A stretch of DNA of 64,000 nucleotides from assembly GCF_001583435.1 (NCBI RefSeq), contig NZ_CP013251.1, forward strand, positions 2,067,617 to 2,131,616, given 5' to 3'. The stretch comes from Endozoicomonas montiporae CL-33 (lineage in GTDB: Bacteria > Pseudomonadota > Gammaproteobacteria > Pseudomonadales > Endozoicomonadaceae). Every line of letters begins with the position of its first letter. Positions within the stretch are counted from its first letter, which is position 1. The translations under genes and the position numbers were made by a program. Under the pieces are notes generated by a model. That model was not told the DNA's origin. It made no database searches and saw only the letters and a list, made by a program, of their open reading frames with translations. This document shows, one piece after another, positions 48,083 to 57,574 of this stretch.

Positions 48083-48735
48083 GAGTCATTTTGATTGCCT
48101 GGCTGGTCAATTTCCAGTTCCTTCATGGCAATGACCGCCTGAGTTCGGTTGCGCACGCCCAGCTTTTTAAAAATCGCGGTGACATGTGCCTTGATAGTGG
48201 CTTCTGACACTTCCAGATCGTAGGCAATCTGTTTATTCAGCATACCTTCGCTGATCATACCCAGTACCCGGAACTGCTGGGGAGTGAGTGAAGCCAGCTT
48301 CTGTTCGATATCGTGGGTTGCCTGCGGTGTGGAAAGGCCAGCGGCACTGCCGGGCAGCCAGACTTCGCCATCCAGTACATGGGTGATGGCTTCTTTCAGG
48401 GTATCCAGCGGTGAAGACTTGGGAATGAAGCCGTTAGCACCGTGTTGCATTGCCCGTTGAATGACCTGCTGGTCTTCGGTGGCTGAAACAATGGCAACAG
48501 GCACTTCGGGATAATGCCCACGAAGAAAAATAAGTCCGGAAAAACCATGTGCTCCGGGCATATGCAAATCAAGCAGAATAAGATCCGGGCTGGGAACCTG
48601 CTGCAACACAGATTGCAGCGCTGCTATTGAGCCTGCCTCGTGTATTTCAGGATTTTGTAACCCCTGTCGAAGTGCAGCCTGCAGAGCCGTTCGGAACAGA
48701 GGATGGTCATCGGCAATTATTATGGTGTGTTCCAT
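48064..48735 (-). CDS. crbR: Response regulator CrbR (NarL/LuxR type)
   Basis: A 223-residue regulator: receiver domain with the acidic pocket IADDHP and phospho-acceptor Asp56 (LILLDLHMPGAHG), and a C-terminal LuxR-type helix-turn-helix (LTPQQFRVLGMISEGMLNKQIAYDLEVSEATIKAHV). In Vibrio and Pseudomonas the CrbR/ErdR partner of CrbS activates acs. The assignment relies on the neighbouring crbS and acs as well as sequence. It is tail-to-tail with crbS. Confidence 0.85.
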   Translation of the reverse strand: MEHTIIIADDHPLFRTALQAALRQGLQNPEIHEAGSIAALQSVLQQVPSPDLILLDLHMPGAHGFSGLIFLRGHYPEVPVAIVSATEDQQVIQRAMQHGANGFIPKSSPLDTLKEAITHVLDGEVWLPGSAAGLSTPQATHDIEQKLASLTPQQFRVLGMISEGMLNKQIAYDLEVSEATIKAHVTAIFKKLGVRNRTQAVIAMKELEIDQPGNQNDSQTLDD

Positions 48736-48872
48736 AACATTGAGATTGCCATCATGTTTCGAAGGTGTAAAGCGATAGTTTGTTATGAAAAAGCGGTTTT
48801 CATAATCGGGGAGTTAAAAAAACGACGGTCTTTAGTTAATGAGACTTTGTGACAGCCTCATTAGCCTGAATA

Positions 48873-49517
48873 CTATTTTGCCAGTGCCGTTTTAGCAGGA
48901 GTATCGCAGTACTGGGCGCAACAGTTTTTAGAGAGTACCGGGCTGAATCGCTCGGGGAACTTACCGTTGATGCCATCGTAAAAAGCCTGAATCTCGCAGA
49001 GGTCTTTTTCCATGTTATCTGTTGGCTTGATGATGGGGCCAAAACCACCGACTTTGCGTTTAAAATCCAGATAACCCAGCACGATAGGAATGTTGGCATT
49101 TTTGGCCACATGGTAAAAACCTGTGCGCCAGCGATCACCTTTGGCCCGGGTGCCTTCAGGGCAGATAACCAGACGGAGCTGTTTATTACCTTTGAAGCAG
49201 CAGACGGTCTGATTCACCATACTTTTAGGCTTGGTGCGGTCAACCGCTATGCCACCCAGCCATCTCATGACAGGGCCGAAAGGCCCCCAGAACAGGCTGG
49301 ATTTACCCATCCAGTAACATTGTACACCGGTGCAAAGACTGATAGCGATGCCATAGAAAAAATCCCAGTTACTGGTATGGGGGGCAGCAACAATTATATA
49401 ACGTGGTGCCTTGGGTTTTTTGCCTTCAATTTTCCAGCCGGACAGAAACAGTGCCAGTCGGGCAATCAGAGAGCATATCGGACGAATAACCGGAGTATTG
49501 AAAATCGTAAAGCGCAT
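48873..49517 (-). CDS. 1-acyl-sn-glycerol-3-phosphate acyltransferase-like protein
   Basis: A 214-residue PlsC-superfamily acyltransferase. The catalytic HX4D motif is HTSNWD (about residue 48) and the acceptor-binding block is ICPEGTRAKGDRW. An N-terminal hydrophobic segment anchors it to the membrane. The family transfers fatty acids to lysophosphatidate or similar acceptors; this smaller subtype with HTSNWDF is common beside other genes and its exact substrate is unknown. Confidence 0.85.
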   Translation of the reverse strand: MRFTIFNTPVIRPICSLIARLALFLSGWKIEGKKPKAPRYIIVAAPHTSNWDFFYGIAISLCTGVQCYWMGKSSLFWGPFGPVMRWLGGIAVDRTKPKSMVNQTVCCFKGNKQLRLVICPEGTRAKGDRWRTGFYHVAKNANIPIVLGYLDFKRKVGGFGPIIKPTDNMEKDLCEIQAFYDGINGKFPERFSPVLSKNCCAQYCDTPAKTALAK

Positions 49518-49829
49518 ATTGCAGAGCCGTGATTCTCTCGCTGGATAAATGAGCTGTTTAGCAACCTTTATGCAACGATGTTGTTGAAATAATGGTTATG
49601 AGGCATCCCTCATAAATGCACTGATGCAACACACTTATGAGGAATGGCTCGTAAAATGAACCTGTCTGGTTCACTGCCGGGTTTTGGATTTAGCTTGGTC
49701 TTATGGCCCGGTAACGAAGTCAGTGGAGCGCATTCAACGCCTTTCTGGGCAGCATGGGAATACGGGGAAGTGGCTATTGTCAAAATGATGTACTTTTGGT
49801 TCATATAGCCAGTAGGTTCGCTTATATTG
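49518..49829. other. Intergenic region ahead of dinB, no gene supported
   Basis: About 310 bases between the acyltransferase start and the LexA box. A 64-codon minus-strand frame (49610-49804) has no ribosome site or motif. The inverted words ATGAGGCATCCCTCAT and a copy CTTATGAGGAATGGCTCGT occur near 49595-49655, without clear meaning. Confidence 0.45.
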
Positions 49830-49845
49830 CTGTATAAAAAGACAG
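49830..49845 (+). promoter_or_regulatory. LexA box ahead of dinB
   Basis: CTGT, eight bases (ATAAAAAG) and ACAG match the LexA operator core exactly, 69 bases before the dinB start. This predicts SOS control of polymerase IV. Confidence 0.85.
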
Positions 49846-49913
49846 TTTTTCTTGCGCATCTGACTTCTGAATCAGTACCATAGAAGTACTTATTTTGCTG
49901 TTAATAATCCGTT

Positions 49914-51035
49914 ATGTCTGATCTGTCTTCTACTTCACTGCCAGACGAACAACGCAAAATTCTGCATGTTGATGCGGATGCGTTTTACTGTTCGGTTGAA
50001 GAACGTGAAGACCCGTCCTTGAAAGGTAAGGCTTTTGCGGTGGGTGGAAGACCGGAACGACGTGGTGTCATTGCCACCTGCAGCTATACGGCCAGGGCAT
50101 CAGGTGTGCGCTCGGCCATGGCATCGTTTCAGGCGGTCAGATTGTGCCCTGAATTGAAAATTATCCCTCCACGTTTTGATGTTTATCAGGAAGCATCAAA
50201 AAAAATGCACGACATCTTTCACCGTTATACATCGCTGATTGAACCTTTGTCGCTTGATGAAGCTTATCTTGATGTCACTGGCGTCGAGTTGTGCAAAGGC
50301 AGCGCCACATTAATGGCTCGGGAAATTATGCAGGCAGTCAGAGATGAAATAGGCATTACGGTGTCGGTGGGCGCTGCCCCGAACAAATTTCTGGCCAAAA
50401 TTGCCAGTGACTGGAATAAGCCTAATGGTCTGTTTGTTATTCCCCCTGCTGATATTGAAGACTTTGTGTTCGAATTGCCCGTAGAACGAATACACGGCGT
50501 TGGTAAGGTCACGACAGAAAAAATGCACAACAAAGGTATTTTTACCTGTGGTCAGCTGCGTCAATACTCGCCATTGGAGCTGTGTCGCTGGTTCGGTACA
50601 TTTGGTGAAAGGCTCTGGGAAATGGCTCGTGGTGTGGATGATCGCCCTGTTGAAACCGGTCGCCGTCGTAAGTCATTGTCCGTTGAGCATACTTACGACA
50701 CTGATCTGATGGATGAAGCTGCTATTGTGTCAAAGGTGAAGCCGCTATTTGATGATTTGTCCCGGCGCTTTTCCGACATCAGTTCGGAATACGCGGTGCA
50801 GAAGCGGTTTGTGAAAGTTAAATTTGCCGATTTCAGTCAGACTACGCTGGAAGAGATTCTTGACCGGGATGATCTGGATGCGCAATCGCATTTTACCACC
50901 CTGATGATCAGGGCCTGGGAGCGGGGGAAAAAGCCAGTGCGGTTGTTGGGGCTGGGAGTCAGGCTGATTGATTTGCGTGCGCCGGAGCAGTTTTTGCAAC
51001 TGGAACTGTTTGAGCGTAAACGTTCCCGAGTCTGA
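49914..51035 (+). CDS. dinB: DNA polymerase IV
   Basis: DinB is a Y-family polymerase for translesion synthesis. Catalytic acids lie in HVDADAFYCSVEE and PLSLDEAYLDVTG; the helix-hairpin-helix PVERIHGVGKVTTEKM and a C-terminal little-finger domain follow. 373 residues. It is about 10 residues longer at the N terminus than E. coli DinB. A LexA box precedes it. Confidence 0.95.
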   Translation: MSDLSSTSLPDEQRKILHVDADAFYCSVEEREDPSLKGKAFAVGGRPERRGVIATCSYTARASGVRSAMASFQAVRLCPELKIIPPRFDVYQEASKKMHDIFHRYTSLIEPLSLDEAYLDVTGVELCKGSATLMAREIMQAVRDEIGITVSVGAAPNKFLAKIASDWNKPNGLFVIPPADIEDFVFELPVERIHGVGKVTTEKMHNKGIFTCGQLRQYSPLELCRWFGTFGERLWEMARGVDDRPVETGRRRKSLSVEHTYDTDLMDEAAIVSKVKPLFDDLSRRFSDISSEYAVQKRFVKVKFADFSQTTLEEILDRDDLDAQSHFTTLMIRAWERGKKPVRLLGLGVRLIDLRAPEQFLQLELFERKRSRV

Positions 51036-51089
51036 ATGCGGAAATTTTAATATTCAAATCATTTGACAGTTAGGTATTTATCGAAATAA

Positions 51090-51251
51090 TAAGCACTCAA
51101 CCATACGAAATCATATTTTCTGACTTATTGTTCAGGCACTGCACGGCGTTGCAACTCTGGTCACATAGCTCGCTATGCTCCCGCCGTTGCGCCTTGTTCA
51201 GTACCTGCCCAATAAGCCAGAAATATGCGATTTTGTATGGCTGAGTACTTA
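51090..51251. repeat. Palindromic intergenic repeat, copy C
   Basis: The third copy, bounded by TAAGCACTCAACCATAC (51090) and GTATGGCTGAGTACTTA (51235-51251), with the central palindrome CATAGCTCGCTATG. The right flank AAGTCTTTT is shared with copy A, so the element may be slightly longer than the inverted repeats. Confidence 0.85.
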
Positions 51252-51283
51252 AGTCTTTTTTCTTGAACCTGACCGGTTGTTTT

Positions 51284-51676
51284 ATGCAGTTGACCCTGAC
51301 GACGCCTGCGCTGTTATTTCCAGCCATTTCCCTGTTATTTCTGTCCTACACCAATAAGTTTCTGGCGCTGGCCTCCCTGATCCGGACGCTGCATGCTGAA
51401 GATCAGGAAAACCCTGATAGCCGGATCATCAGAGGGCAGCTTGAAAACCTCCGGCGCCGCATGAAGCTGATCAAGCATATGCAGGGTGCAGGCATTATGA
51501 GTTTTATCTGTTGTGTGGTGGTGATGTTTCTACTGCATCTCAACCTGTTTCAGTGGGGGTTTGTGCTTTTTGGGTTAAGCCTTTTGTTTTTGCTATTGTC
51601 GCTGGTGATCTGCCTGATGGAAATCAAGATATCCATTGATGCACTGGAATTGCAGGTTCAGCAGATGGATCATTGA
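51284..51676 (+). CDS. DUF2721 membrane protein
   Basis: A 130-residue inner-membrane protein with the DUF2721 pattern: an N-terminal helix (ALLFPAISLLFLSYTNKFLALASLIRTLH), a charged middle (LRRRMKLIKHMQ) and two C-terminal helices (MSFICCVVVMFLLHLNL and FVLFGLSLLFLLLSLVICLMEI). Function unknown in the family. ATG 51284 is preferred over TTG 51263. It follows repeat copy C. Confidence 0.82.
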   Translation: MQLTLTTPALLFPAISLLFLSYTNKFLALASLIRTLHAEDQENPDSRIIRGQLENLRRRMKLIKHMQGAGIMSFICCVVVMFLLHLNLFQWGFVLFGLSLLFLLLSLVICLMEIKISIDALELQVQQMDH

Positions 51677-51686
51677 TATATCAAAC

Positions 51687-51725
51687 AACACCTGATCAGG
51701 CTTCCTTTTTGATCAGGTGTTGCTT
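51687..51725. terminator. Terminator between the DUF2721 gene and the secreted-protein gene
   Basis: AACACCTGATCA (51687-51698) and TGATCAGGTGTT (51710-51721) form a perfect 12-bp stem followed by GCTTTT; it serves both convergent genes. Confidence 0.85.
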
Positions 51726-51745
51726 TTAGCTTTGTTGTGAGTGTT

Positions 51746-53062
51746 TTAATACCCCAGAACTTGTTGATTAGGTTGTTGATTCAATGGTTGATAGGACTGT
51801 CCAGAGGCTGGTTGTGTTGAGGCTTCAATGCCTGATTTTGCAGCAGGTATGGTGCCTTTTAAAGAATTTGCATTCAGCTTTAGAGTGACTTCCTTATTAA
51901 AGTCAGCCTGAGATTTAATACTAAGCCAACTTTCTTCCTCAGACAGATAGTTTGTTCCGTTGGTTGATTGTTCTACAAGCCAGTTATGCAATTTGAATAC
52001 GTGGGTGGTTGCAGAGTTTTCTTGCTTTCCACCTTTGCCGTCATCTGATGTTCCTGTGTTGCCCTTGCCTCCATCTTGACTTTGCTGCGCGTTATTTCCT
52101 GTAAAAAGGTTTACGAATGGAAGATTTGCTAGGTATCCTCTTATTCCATTCGGAGAGGGCTTGCCACCTTTGTCATCATCGTCATCTTTTTTATATTGGT
52201 CATCACGTTTTTTGCCGTATTCCGGAGCGCCTAGAGCAAGAGAATCAGAGGCATTTGGAATAGCTAAAGTTATGCGTAACAGTTTGTAGTTGCCGTGCTT
52301 GTCCAGTTTGATGCGAATTTCAAAAGTAACAAAAGTCAAACCCTTATAGCTAGCCAGACAATTTCCGAATAGTTTGCATTTAGCCATATATCCCAGTCCA
52401 GAGTGTACATATGAGCCTATGCGGAATGCTCTCAGACTGGTGGAGGTTACTCTTCCCTGGGTGAACATGCTGTCAAGTTGTCCGGCAAAGACAGGGTGAC
52501 GGAGGATTTCTTGTATAGCTTTAGCTTCAATTCTGTCGTTATTTCGATCTTTCAATGCGACTATTAAGCGGGAAAAAAAACTGCTGCCTTCTGCTGGAGG
52601 CTCCGGAGTGTAATATGGGTTTTGCGGAGAACCCTGAGAGTCGTCTACATGAAAGAGCACTGGATTTTCAGTGCCGTGTCTACTCTCTACGATCATCCAG
52701 TCTTCATGTTCTGGCACTGGTGTGATGGCCAGGTGTTTTTTTTCCTGAAAAAGGCGAAAGACGGTGTTGTCATCGTCGTTCGACGTTGAGGGGCAGCCCT
52801 GATTGGGTAGTGGTTGATCCTCAATTTTAGATTCTTCTTGTGAGACTGTGTCATTTCCCTCTGAAGTCTCTGAGGTTTTCTCTCCGGTGACGACTGTTTT
52901 CTGACCTGAATATTTTGAGGTGATATGAATCTGGTTATCGTCCTCTGAGACGGTGAAGATGTGATACCCGTTGAGCCAGCCTTCGAGATCTTCACCCGAA
53001 GCGGTATTGATAAAAAATAATAGGAATGCTGCTAATATCGGCAGCACTTTAGGCTTGTCCAT
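51746..53062 (-). CDS. Hypothetical secreted protein with acidic low-complexity segments
   Basis: I do not recognise this 438-residue protein. From ATG 53062 (AGGGG upstream) it has a clear signal peptide (MDKPKVLPILAAFLLFFINTASG). The mature part has a polar N-terminal region, a central domain around residues 160-280 (DSMFTQGRVTSTSLRAFRIGSY, then paired cysteines in KCKLFGNCLASY), a Lys/Asp-rich segment (KKDDDDDKGGK) and a Gln/Pro-rich tail. The composition, unlike its neighbours, and the lack of a recognisable family suggest a lineage-specific exported protein. Confidence 0.65.
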   Translation of the reverse strand: MDKPKVLPILAAFLLFFINTASGEDLEGWLNGYHIFTVSEDDNQIHITSKYSGQKTVVTGEKTSETSEGNDTVSQEESKIEDQPLPNQGCPSTSNDDDNTVFRLFQEKKHLAITPVPEHEDWMIVESRHGTENPVLFHVDDSQGSPQNPYYTPEPPAEGSSFFSRLIVALKDRNNDRIEAKAIQEILRHPVFAGQLDSMFTQGRVTSTSLRAFRIGSYVHSGLGYMAKCKLFGNCLASYKGLTFVTFEIRIKLDKHGNYKLLRITLAIPNASDSLALGAPEYGKKRDDQYKKDDDDDKGGKPSPNGIRGYLANLPFVNLFTGNNAQQSQDGGKGNTGTSDDGKGGKQENSATTHVFKLHNWLVEQSTNGTNYLSEEESWLSIKSQADFNKEVTLKLNANSLKGTIPAAKSGIEASTQPASGQSYQPLNQQPNQQVLGY

Positions 53063-53183
53063 GAATCTGACCCCTTGAATTGAAGGTTTCAATTAGCAAT
53101 AGCCATCGCTTGACGACATGCAGAAAAGTCTAGTTCATAGAGTCGTTTGTATTGTAATTTACACAGTCATGTCAGCTTGTATT

Positions 53184-53786
53184 TCAATCTTTTCTGATCA
53201 GAAGCTGTGACCCAACCGTAGATAAAAGACAGTAGGCAACAAACCAGTAGAAGCCACTGTGCAGTTGGGCATTGAAATTGACAGCAGCGGTTTCTGAGGA
53301 AGCTGCATTGGCAGCCAGTAAGGCAATAATCACGCCCATGGCAAAAACATCAGACATAGACCACTTACTTAACAGGGCGTTGGCTTTAAGCAGTCTGGTT
53401 GATGACGATGAAAGGCAGGCCAGCGTCAGCAAGATCGATTTAATGGCCGGAATCACAACACTGAACAGCAGAATCAGTACCGCCACAAACCGGTAGCCAA
53501 ACTGCCATAGATCTTCGGCAGTGCCAAGAATGCTACGCGTTTTGTCATACACCAGACTGTCCCCGCTCACTTTCAGGCTTCCCAAAAATTGACTGGCCAT
53601 GGATTTCATCGCCGGGTGCATATCCTGCTGTTCAACCAGTGTTTGACCGGTTTCCACCATGGCCTGATGGCTGAGTGATGCCTGTAGTGTAATTAATGGC
53701 TGGGTAATGCCCGGAATAAGCAGGGCTAGGGAAATGATCAGAATGATCAGGGGAGCCAAGCGTTTTGTTCGGGTGTTTGTCGTCAT
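53184..53786 (-). CDS. PqiA-like membrane protein
   Basis: A 200-residue protein with about four membrane helices. The block LLSKWSMSDVFAMGVIIALLA matches the conserved KWSMxDVF motif of paraquat-inducible protein A, a partner in some MCE lipid-transport systems. It covers roughly one of the two modules of a full PqiA and lacks the zinc-ribbon cysteines, so it is a single-module relative. No MCE gene is beside it. Confidence 0.72.
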   Translation of the reverse strand: MTTNTRTKRLAPLIILIISLALLIPGITQPLITLQASLSHQAMVETGQTLVEQQDMHPAMKSMASQFLGSLKVSGDSLVYDKTRSILGTAEDLWQFGYRFVAVLILLFSVVIPAIKSILLTLACLSSSSTRLLKANALLSKWSMSDVFAMGVIIALLAANAASSETAAVNFNAQLHSGFYWFVAYCLLSTVGSQLLIRKD

Positions 53787-53882
53787 TGTTATAGCCAGAT
53801 TGTTATAGCCAGCGAATGATAGGAATCCTGATTACATCAGGTTAGAGTAAATAGTGACTAATGCAAACGCTGGCTGTTTATG

Positions 53883-55601
53883 TCAGCTTACCGGTTCAAA
53901 ATAATCAACCAGCAATTGCAGCGATTGTTGCCCGCGAAATTCGTTGATGTCCAGTTTATAGACCACGCGAATGTTGTTAATGGCCGGATTGGGCCAGAGC
54001 TGTGGGTCGATATTAAACGCAATGCCATCCAGAAAAAATTCGCTGTCAGGGACTTTCAATACCATTTTCAGGTGTTTTTGTCCTACCAGTCGTTGCTGAA
54101 CCAGCTGAAAGGTGCCGTCAAAGCACGGTTCCGGAAAGCTCTGTCCCCAGGGACCGGCATCTCTGAGCATTTGTGCATTTTGCAAAGTGAACTCGTGGGT
54201 CTCCAGTGAACCATCGGTATGAATTTTGGCTTCCAGGTCATCGGCGTCCAGCTGTTCCCGAACAACCTGATCAAAACAGTCGGAAAAGGTCGCAAGCCCG
54301 CTTTGTTTGATGCTCAGTCCCGCAGCCATGGCATGACCACCAAACTTGATGATCAGATCCGGATGCTGCCTGGCAACAGCATCGAGTGCGTCACGCATAT
54401 GCAATCCTTTAACGGAACGGGCAGAGCCCTTAAGTTCGCCATTTTCGGCTGCAGCAAAGGCAATAACCGGACGGTGTAGCCGGTCTTTGATGCGCGAAGC
54501 CAGAATACCAATGACCCCCTGATGCCAGCCATCCTGATACAGACTGACACCCCAAGGCAATTCGGCGGTACTGTCCAGATTCAGTTTGGCCAGCTCTGCC
54601 AGTGCTTCCTGTTGCATACCTGCTTCTATGTCTTTCCGGTCACGGTTCAGTGTGTCCAGTTCCGAGGCAATCTCTCTGGCCTGTTCCGGGTGAGGTGTCA
54701 GCAGTAGCTCGATACCGGTGGACATGTCGTCCAGTCGTCCTGCTGCATTCAGTCTTGGCCCCAAAGCAAAGCCCAGATCACTGGCAACCAGCCGGGACTG
54801 GCTTCGACCTGACACTTCGATTAAGGCTTTGATGCCAGGGCGGCACTGCCCGGCTCGAATACGTGCCAGTCCCTGATAGGCGAGAATACGATTGTTTTTA
54901 TCAAGGCTGACGACATCGGCAACCGTACCTAATGCGACCAGATCCAGCAGATCAAAAGGATTAAAAGCGGGATGATGTTCAAACCAGCCACGCTGGTTCA
55001 GCTCGGTGCGCAGGGCGCACATAACATAAAAGATAATGCCAACCCCTGCCGTGCTTTTGCCCGGAAAAGGGCAGTCGGGCTGGTTCGGGTTCACAATGGC
55101 ATCTGCTTCTGGCAGTTCTCTGCCTGCCAGATGGTGATCGGTCACCACCACCTGCCACCCTCTGGCGCGAGCGGCTGCAACGCCTGAGAGGCTGGAGATA
55201 CCATTATCAACGGTGACCAGAACGTCCGGCTGATAGCTTTCAGCCACTTCAACGATTTCCGGTGTTAAGCCATAACCGTATTCAAACCGGTTGGGTACCA
55301 GATAATCCACTTGTCCGCCCATGGCCCGAATCGCCAGGACGCCCAGTGCGCTGCTGGTGGCACCATCACAGTCAAAATCCCCGACAATCAGAATCTTTTT
55401 TTGCTGTACAATGGCATCCGCAAGAATACGGGCTGCTGTGCCAATATCTTTTAGCTGGTTGTAATGATGTAACCCTTTTAGCTGGCGTGCGATGTCATCT
55501 TCGCTGGCAATGCCGCGGGCGGAGTATATACGTACCAGAAGCGGGGGGAGAGATGACGACAGTAACTCGGTGACATTGCGACGGATAATCTGTTTTTGCA
55601 T
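53883..55601 (-). CDS. recJ: Single-stranded-DNA exonuclease RecJ
   Basis: RecJ is a 5'-3' exonuclease for recombination and mismatch repair. DHH-family motifs: VGDFDCDGATSSALG, VTVDNGISS and VTDHHLAGRELPEADAIVNP, then the DHHA1 domain with KFGGHAMAAGLSI. 572 residues, as in E. coli. Copy 1 of the ISKra4-like element is inserted 82 bases ahead of its start, which may have changed its promoter. Confidence 0.95.
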   Translation of the reverse strand: MQKQIIRRNVTELLSSSLPPLLVRIYSARGIASEDDIARQLKGLHHYNQLKDIGTAARILADAIVQQKKILIVGDFDCDGATSSALGVLAIRAMGGQVDYLVPNRFEYGYGLTPEIVEVAESYQPDVLVTVDNGISSLSGVAAARARGWQVVVTDHHLAGRELPEADAIVNPNQPDCPFPGKSTAGVGIIFYVMCALRTELNQRGWFEHHPAFNPFDLLDLVALGTVADVVSLDKNNRILAYQGLARIRAGQCRPGIKALIEVSGRSQSRLVASDLGFALGPRLNAAGRLDDMSTGIELLLTPHPEQAREIASELDTLNRDRKDIEAGMQQEALAELAKLNLDSTAELPWGVSLYQDGWHQGVIGILASRIKDRLHRPVIAFAAAENGELKGSARSVKGLHMRDALDAVARQHPDLIIKFGGHAMAAGLSIKQSGLATFSDCFDQVVREQLDADDLEAKIHTDGSLETHEFTLQNAQMLRDAGPWGQSFPEPCFDGTFQLVQQRLVGQKHLKMVLKVPDSEFFLDGIAFNIDPQLWPNPAINNIRVVYKLDINEFRGQQSLQLLVDYFEPVS

Positions 55602-55683
55602 GATAGCCAGAAAGCGGAACTGTGATCCGCTTAATGATGGGGAAACATGGCAGGATTCTCAATAGCTTGATGATGAAATGATT

Positions 55684-57296
55684 GGGTGAAAGTCTCATAC
55701 TGACCATTTTTTCTGGGCTTGCCGTCCGTGGTTTATACAGCAGCTACAAATTTTCTCTGGACTTACATAGGAACGGCCAAACACCGCTATGATCGTTACT
55801 GTAAAAGATACCGCAACAGTGAAAGGCCGCCCCGATGCAAGTATGTCAGCCACTAGCTGAAGCCGCCAATTTTTCTTGTCATGCTATCCAACAGCTTGAG
55901 CAAAAACTGGCCGTTCTTCGTCAGGAACACAGCCCAATCAAGCACTTTGAAGACTATGAAGGTGAGATCCATAAACTCTTTATCGAAGCAGAGCAAAGCG
56001 TTCTGGCAGAAGACCTGACCGGGCTTGATATTGACGTTCCTGCGATTGAGGTAAGCGGTGTCTGTTACCATCGGGTGTTGCGATCTTCAGAAACTTATCA
56101 ATCCGCTGTCGGCCCTGTCCGGGTTTTGCGTACGCTCTATCGTAACGGTAAGGATCACTCTATCATCCCTTTGGAGCTACAGGCAGGTATTGTAGAGGGG
56201 TATTGGACACCAAAAGCAGCTAAACAAGCTGTCTGGATGGTTGCGCAAATGCCTCCCGGAGAGGCTAAAAGCCTACTTGATCTGATAGGGAACATGACGC
56301 CCTCGGAAAGCTCTCTGGCCAGACTACCCAAAAAGTTCAATGCGCAGTGGGAACCCAATAGGGAAGCCTTTGAAGACTTTCTCTGGGAAAGCGTCAAGGT
56401 TCCTGAAGAAGCTGTGACTGCCGCCGCTTCTCTTGATGGCGTCATGTTGCCGATGAAAGATGGTAAACGTCAGGAAAAGCGGGAACAGAATAGAGTCGAT
56501 GGCAAGCGAACCCGTGGCCCTGCTGGCTGTCAGGAGGCCAGTTGTGGAACATTGTCGTTTTACGATGCACAGGGTGAACGCCTCTCAACGGTCAGGATGA
56601 GTCGAATGCCTGAAAGCAAGAAAGTGACTTTGAAACAATCACTCTCCGCACTCCTGAGCGAAGCTCTTCGACAGAGGCCAGATCTGACGCTTGTTAAAGT
56701 CGCTGATGGGGCAAAAGACAACTGGACCTACCTTGCCAATGAACTCCCTGAAGGTCACGAGGTTGTAGACTTCTATCATGCCGCAGAGCACCTGAAGAAA
56801 GCGTTTGACCTGTCCTATGGTGAAAACAGCAACAAATCCAGAGAAAAGTTCATCACCTATCGCCACATCCTCAAAGAGAGCCCGAAGGTGTTGAAAAAGT
56901 CATCAAAGCTCTGGCTTACCAGCATAAACGACACCCTCGTCGATCGAAGTTGAAAACAGAGCTGGAGTACTTCAGAAGTAATCGAACCCGCATGAACTAT
57001 GCTGAACACTTGTCGCACAACTTGCCAATAGGCTCAGGGGTTATTGAGGCTACTTGTAAAACCTTGGTAACGCAGCGAATGAAGTGTTCTGGAATGAGGT
57101 GGCGGCATCCCGGAGGCCAAGGTATTTTGACAGCAAGGTCATTAATTCAGAGTGGCATGTTCGACAATGGCTGGAAGTTACTGGCGGTGACCTACTGCGC
57201 CAAGGTCACGAAAGTGGGTATGGACAATGTCATCCCATTCCCCATGCAGAAAGGTGACTTGGAATTATAGTACCAGTCAATATGAGACTTTCACCC
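55684..57296 (+). mobile_element. ISKra4-like insertion sequence, copy 1
   Basis: A 1613-base element with terminal inverted repeats (GGGTGAAAGTCTCATACTGAC left; complement with one change on the right). The target duplication AAATGATT is exact on both sides (55676-55683, 57297-57304). It is one base shorter than copies 2 and 3 and has a few substitutions, so it is the oldest or most decayed copy. Confidence 0.93.
55835..57270 (+). pseudogene. Transposase of copy 1, frameshifted
   Basis: The gene matches the intact transposases at 57726 and 60134 but lacks one G in CTCAAAGAGGAGCCC near 56876. The first 349 residues are normal, then the frame is lost and ends at 56953. The rest is open in another frame from 56950. 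The element cannot make its own transposase but could be moved by the other copies. Confidence 0.92.
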
Positions 57297-57484
57297 AAAT
57301 GATTCATTTTTGACTGAACTGCTTCAGCCGGGGTGTTTATGGAATCGCATGAGGATGTTTTGTGGTAACGGGCATCAACCTGTTCCAGTTAGCTCAAGCC
57401 ATTGACTCTGGTCGTAGCAGTGCCATTCATGCTTGTTGAAGGACACTGCATGAGGACTTGAACCGGGTGAGGACTGTCTGCGTA

Positions 57485-57574
57485 TTAGAGGAAGCTTTCC
57501 AGCCAGTATGAAACAACTCCCTTGGTAATCGGGGCGAGTGTTTCTTTGCTGTATACTGAGTCCGTCAATAGTTT
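57485..57574 (-). pseudogene. C-terminal piece of a small gene broken by insertion sequences
   Basis: Read on the minus strand, this segment continues the frame that begins in 59197-59230. It encodes ...TDSVYSKETLAPITKGVV, then SYWLESFL and a TAA stop (57487-57485). It is the 3' end of the gene whose 5' part is at 61708-61874. The remaining 57305-57484 between the elements holds nothing I recognise. Confidence 0.6.
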
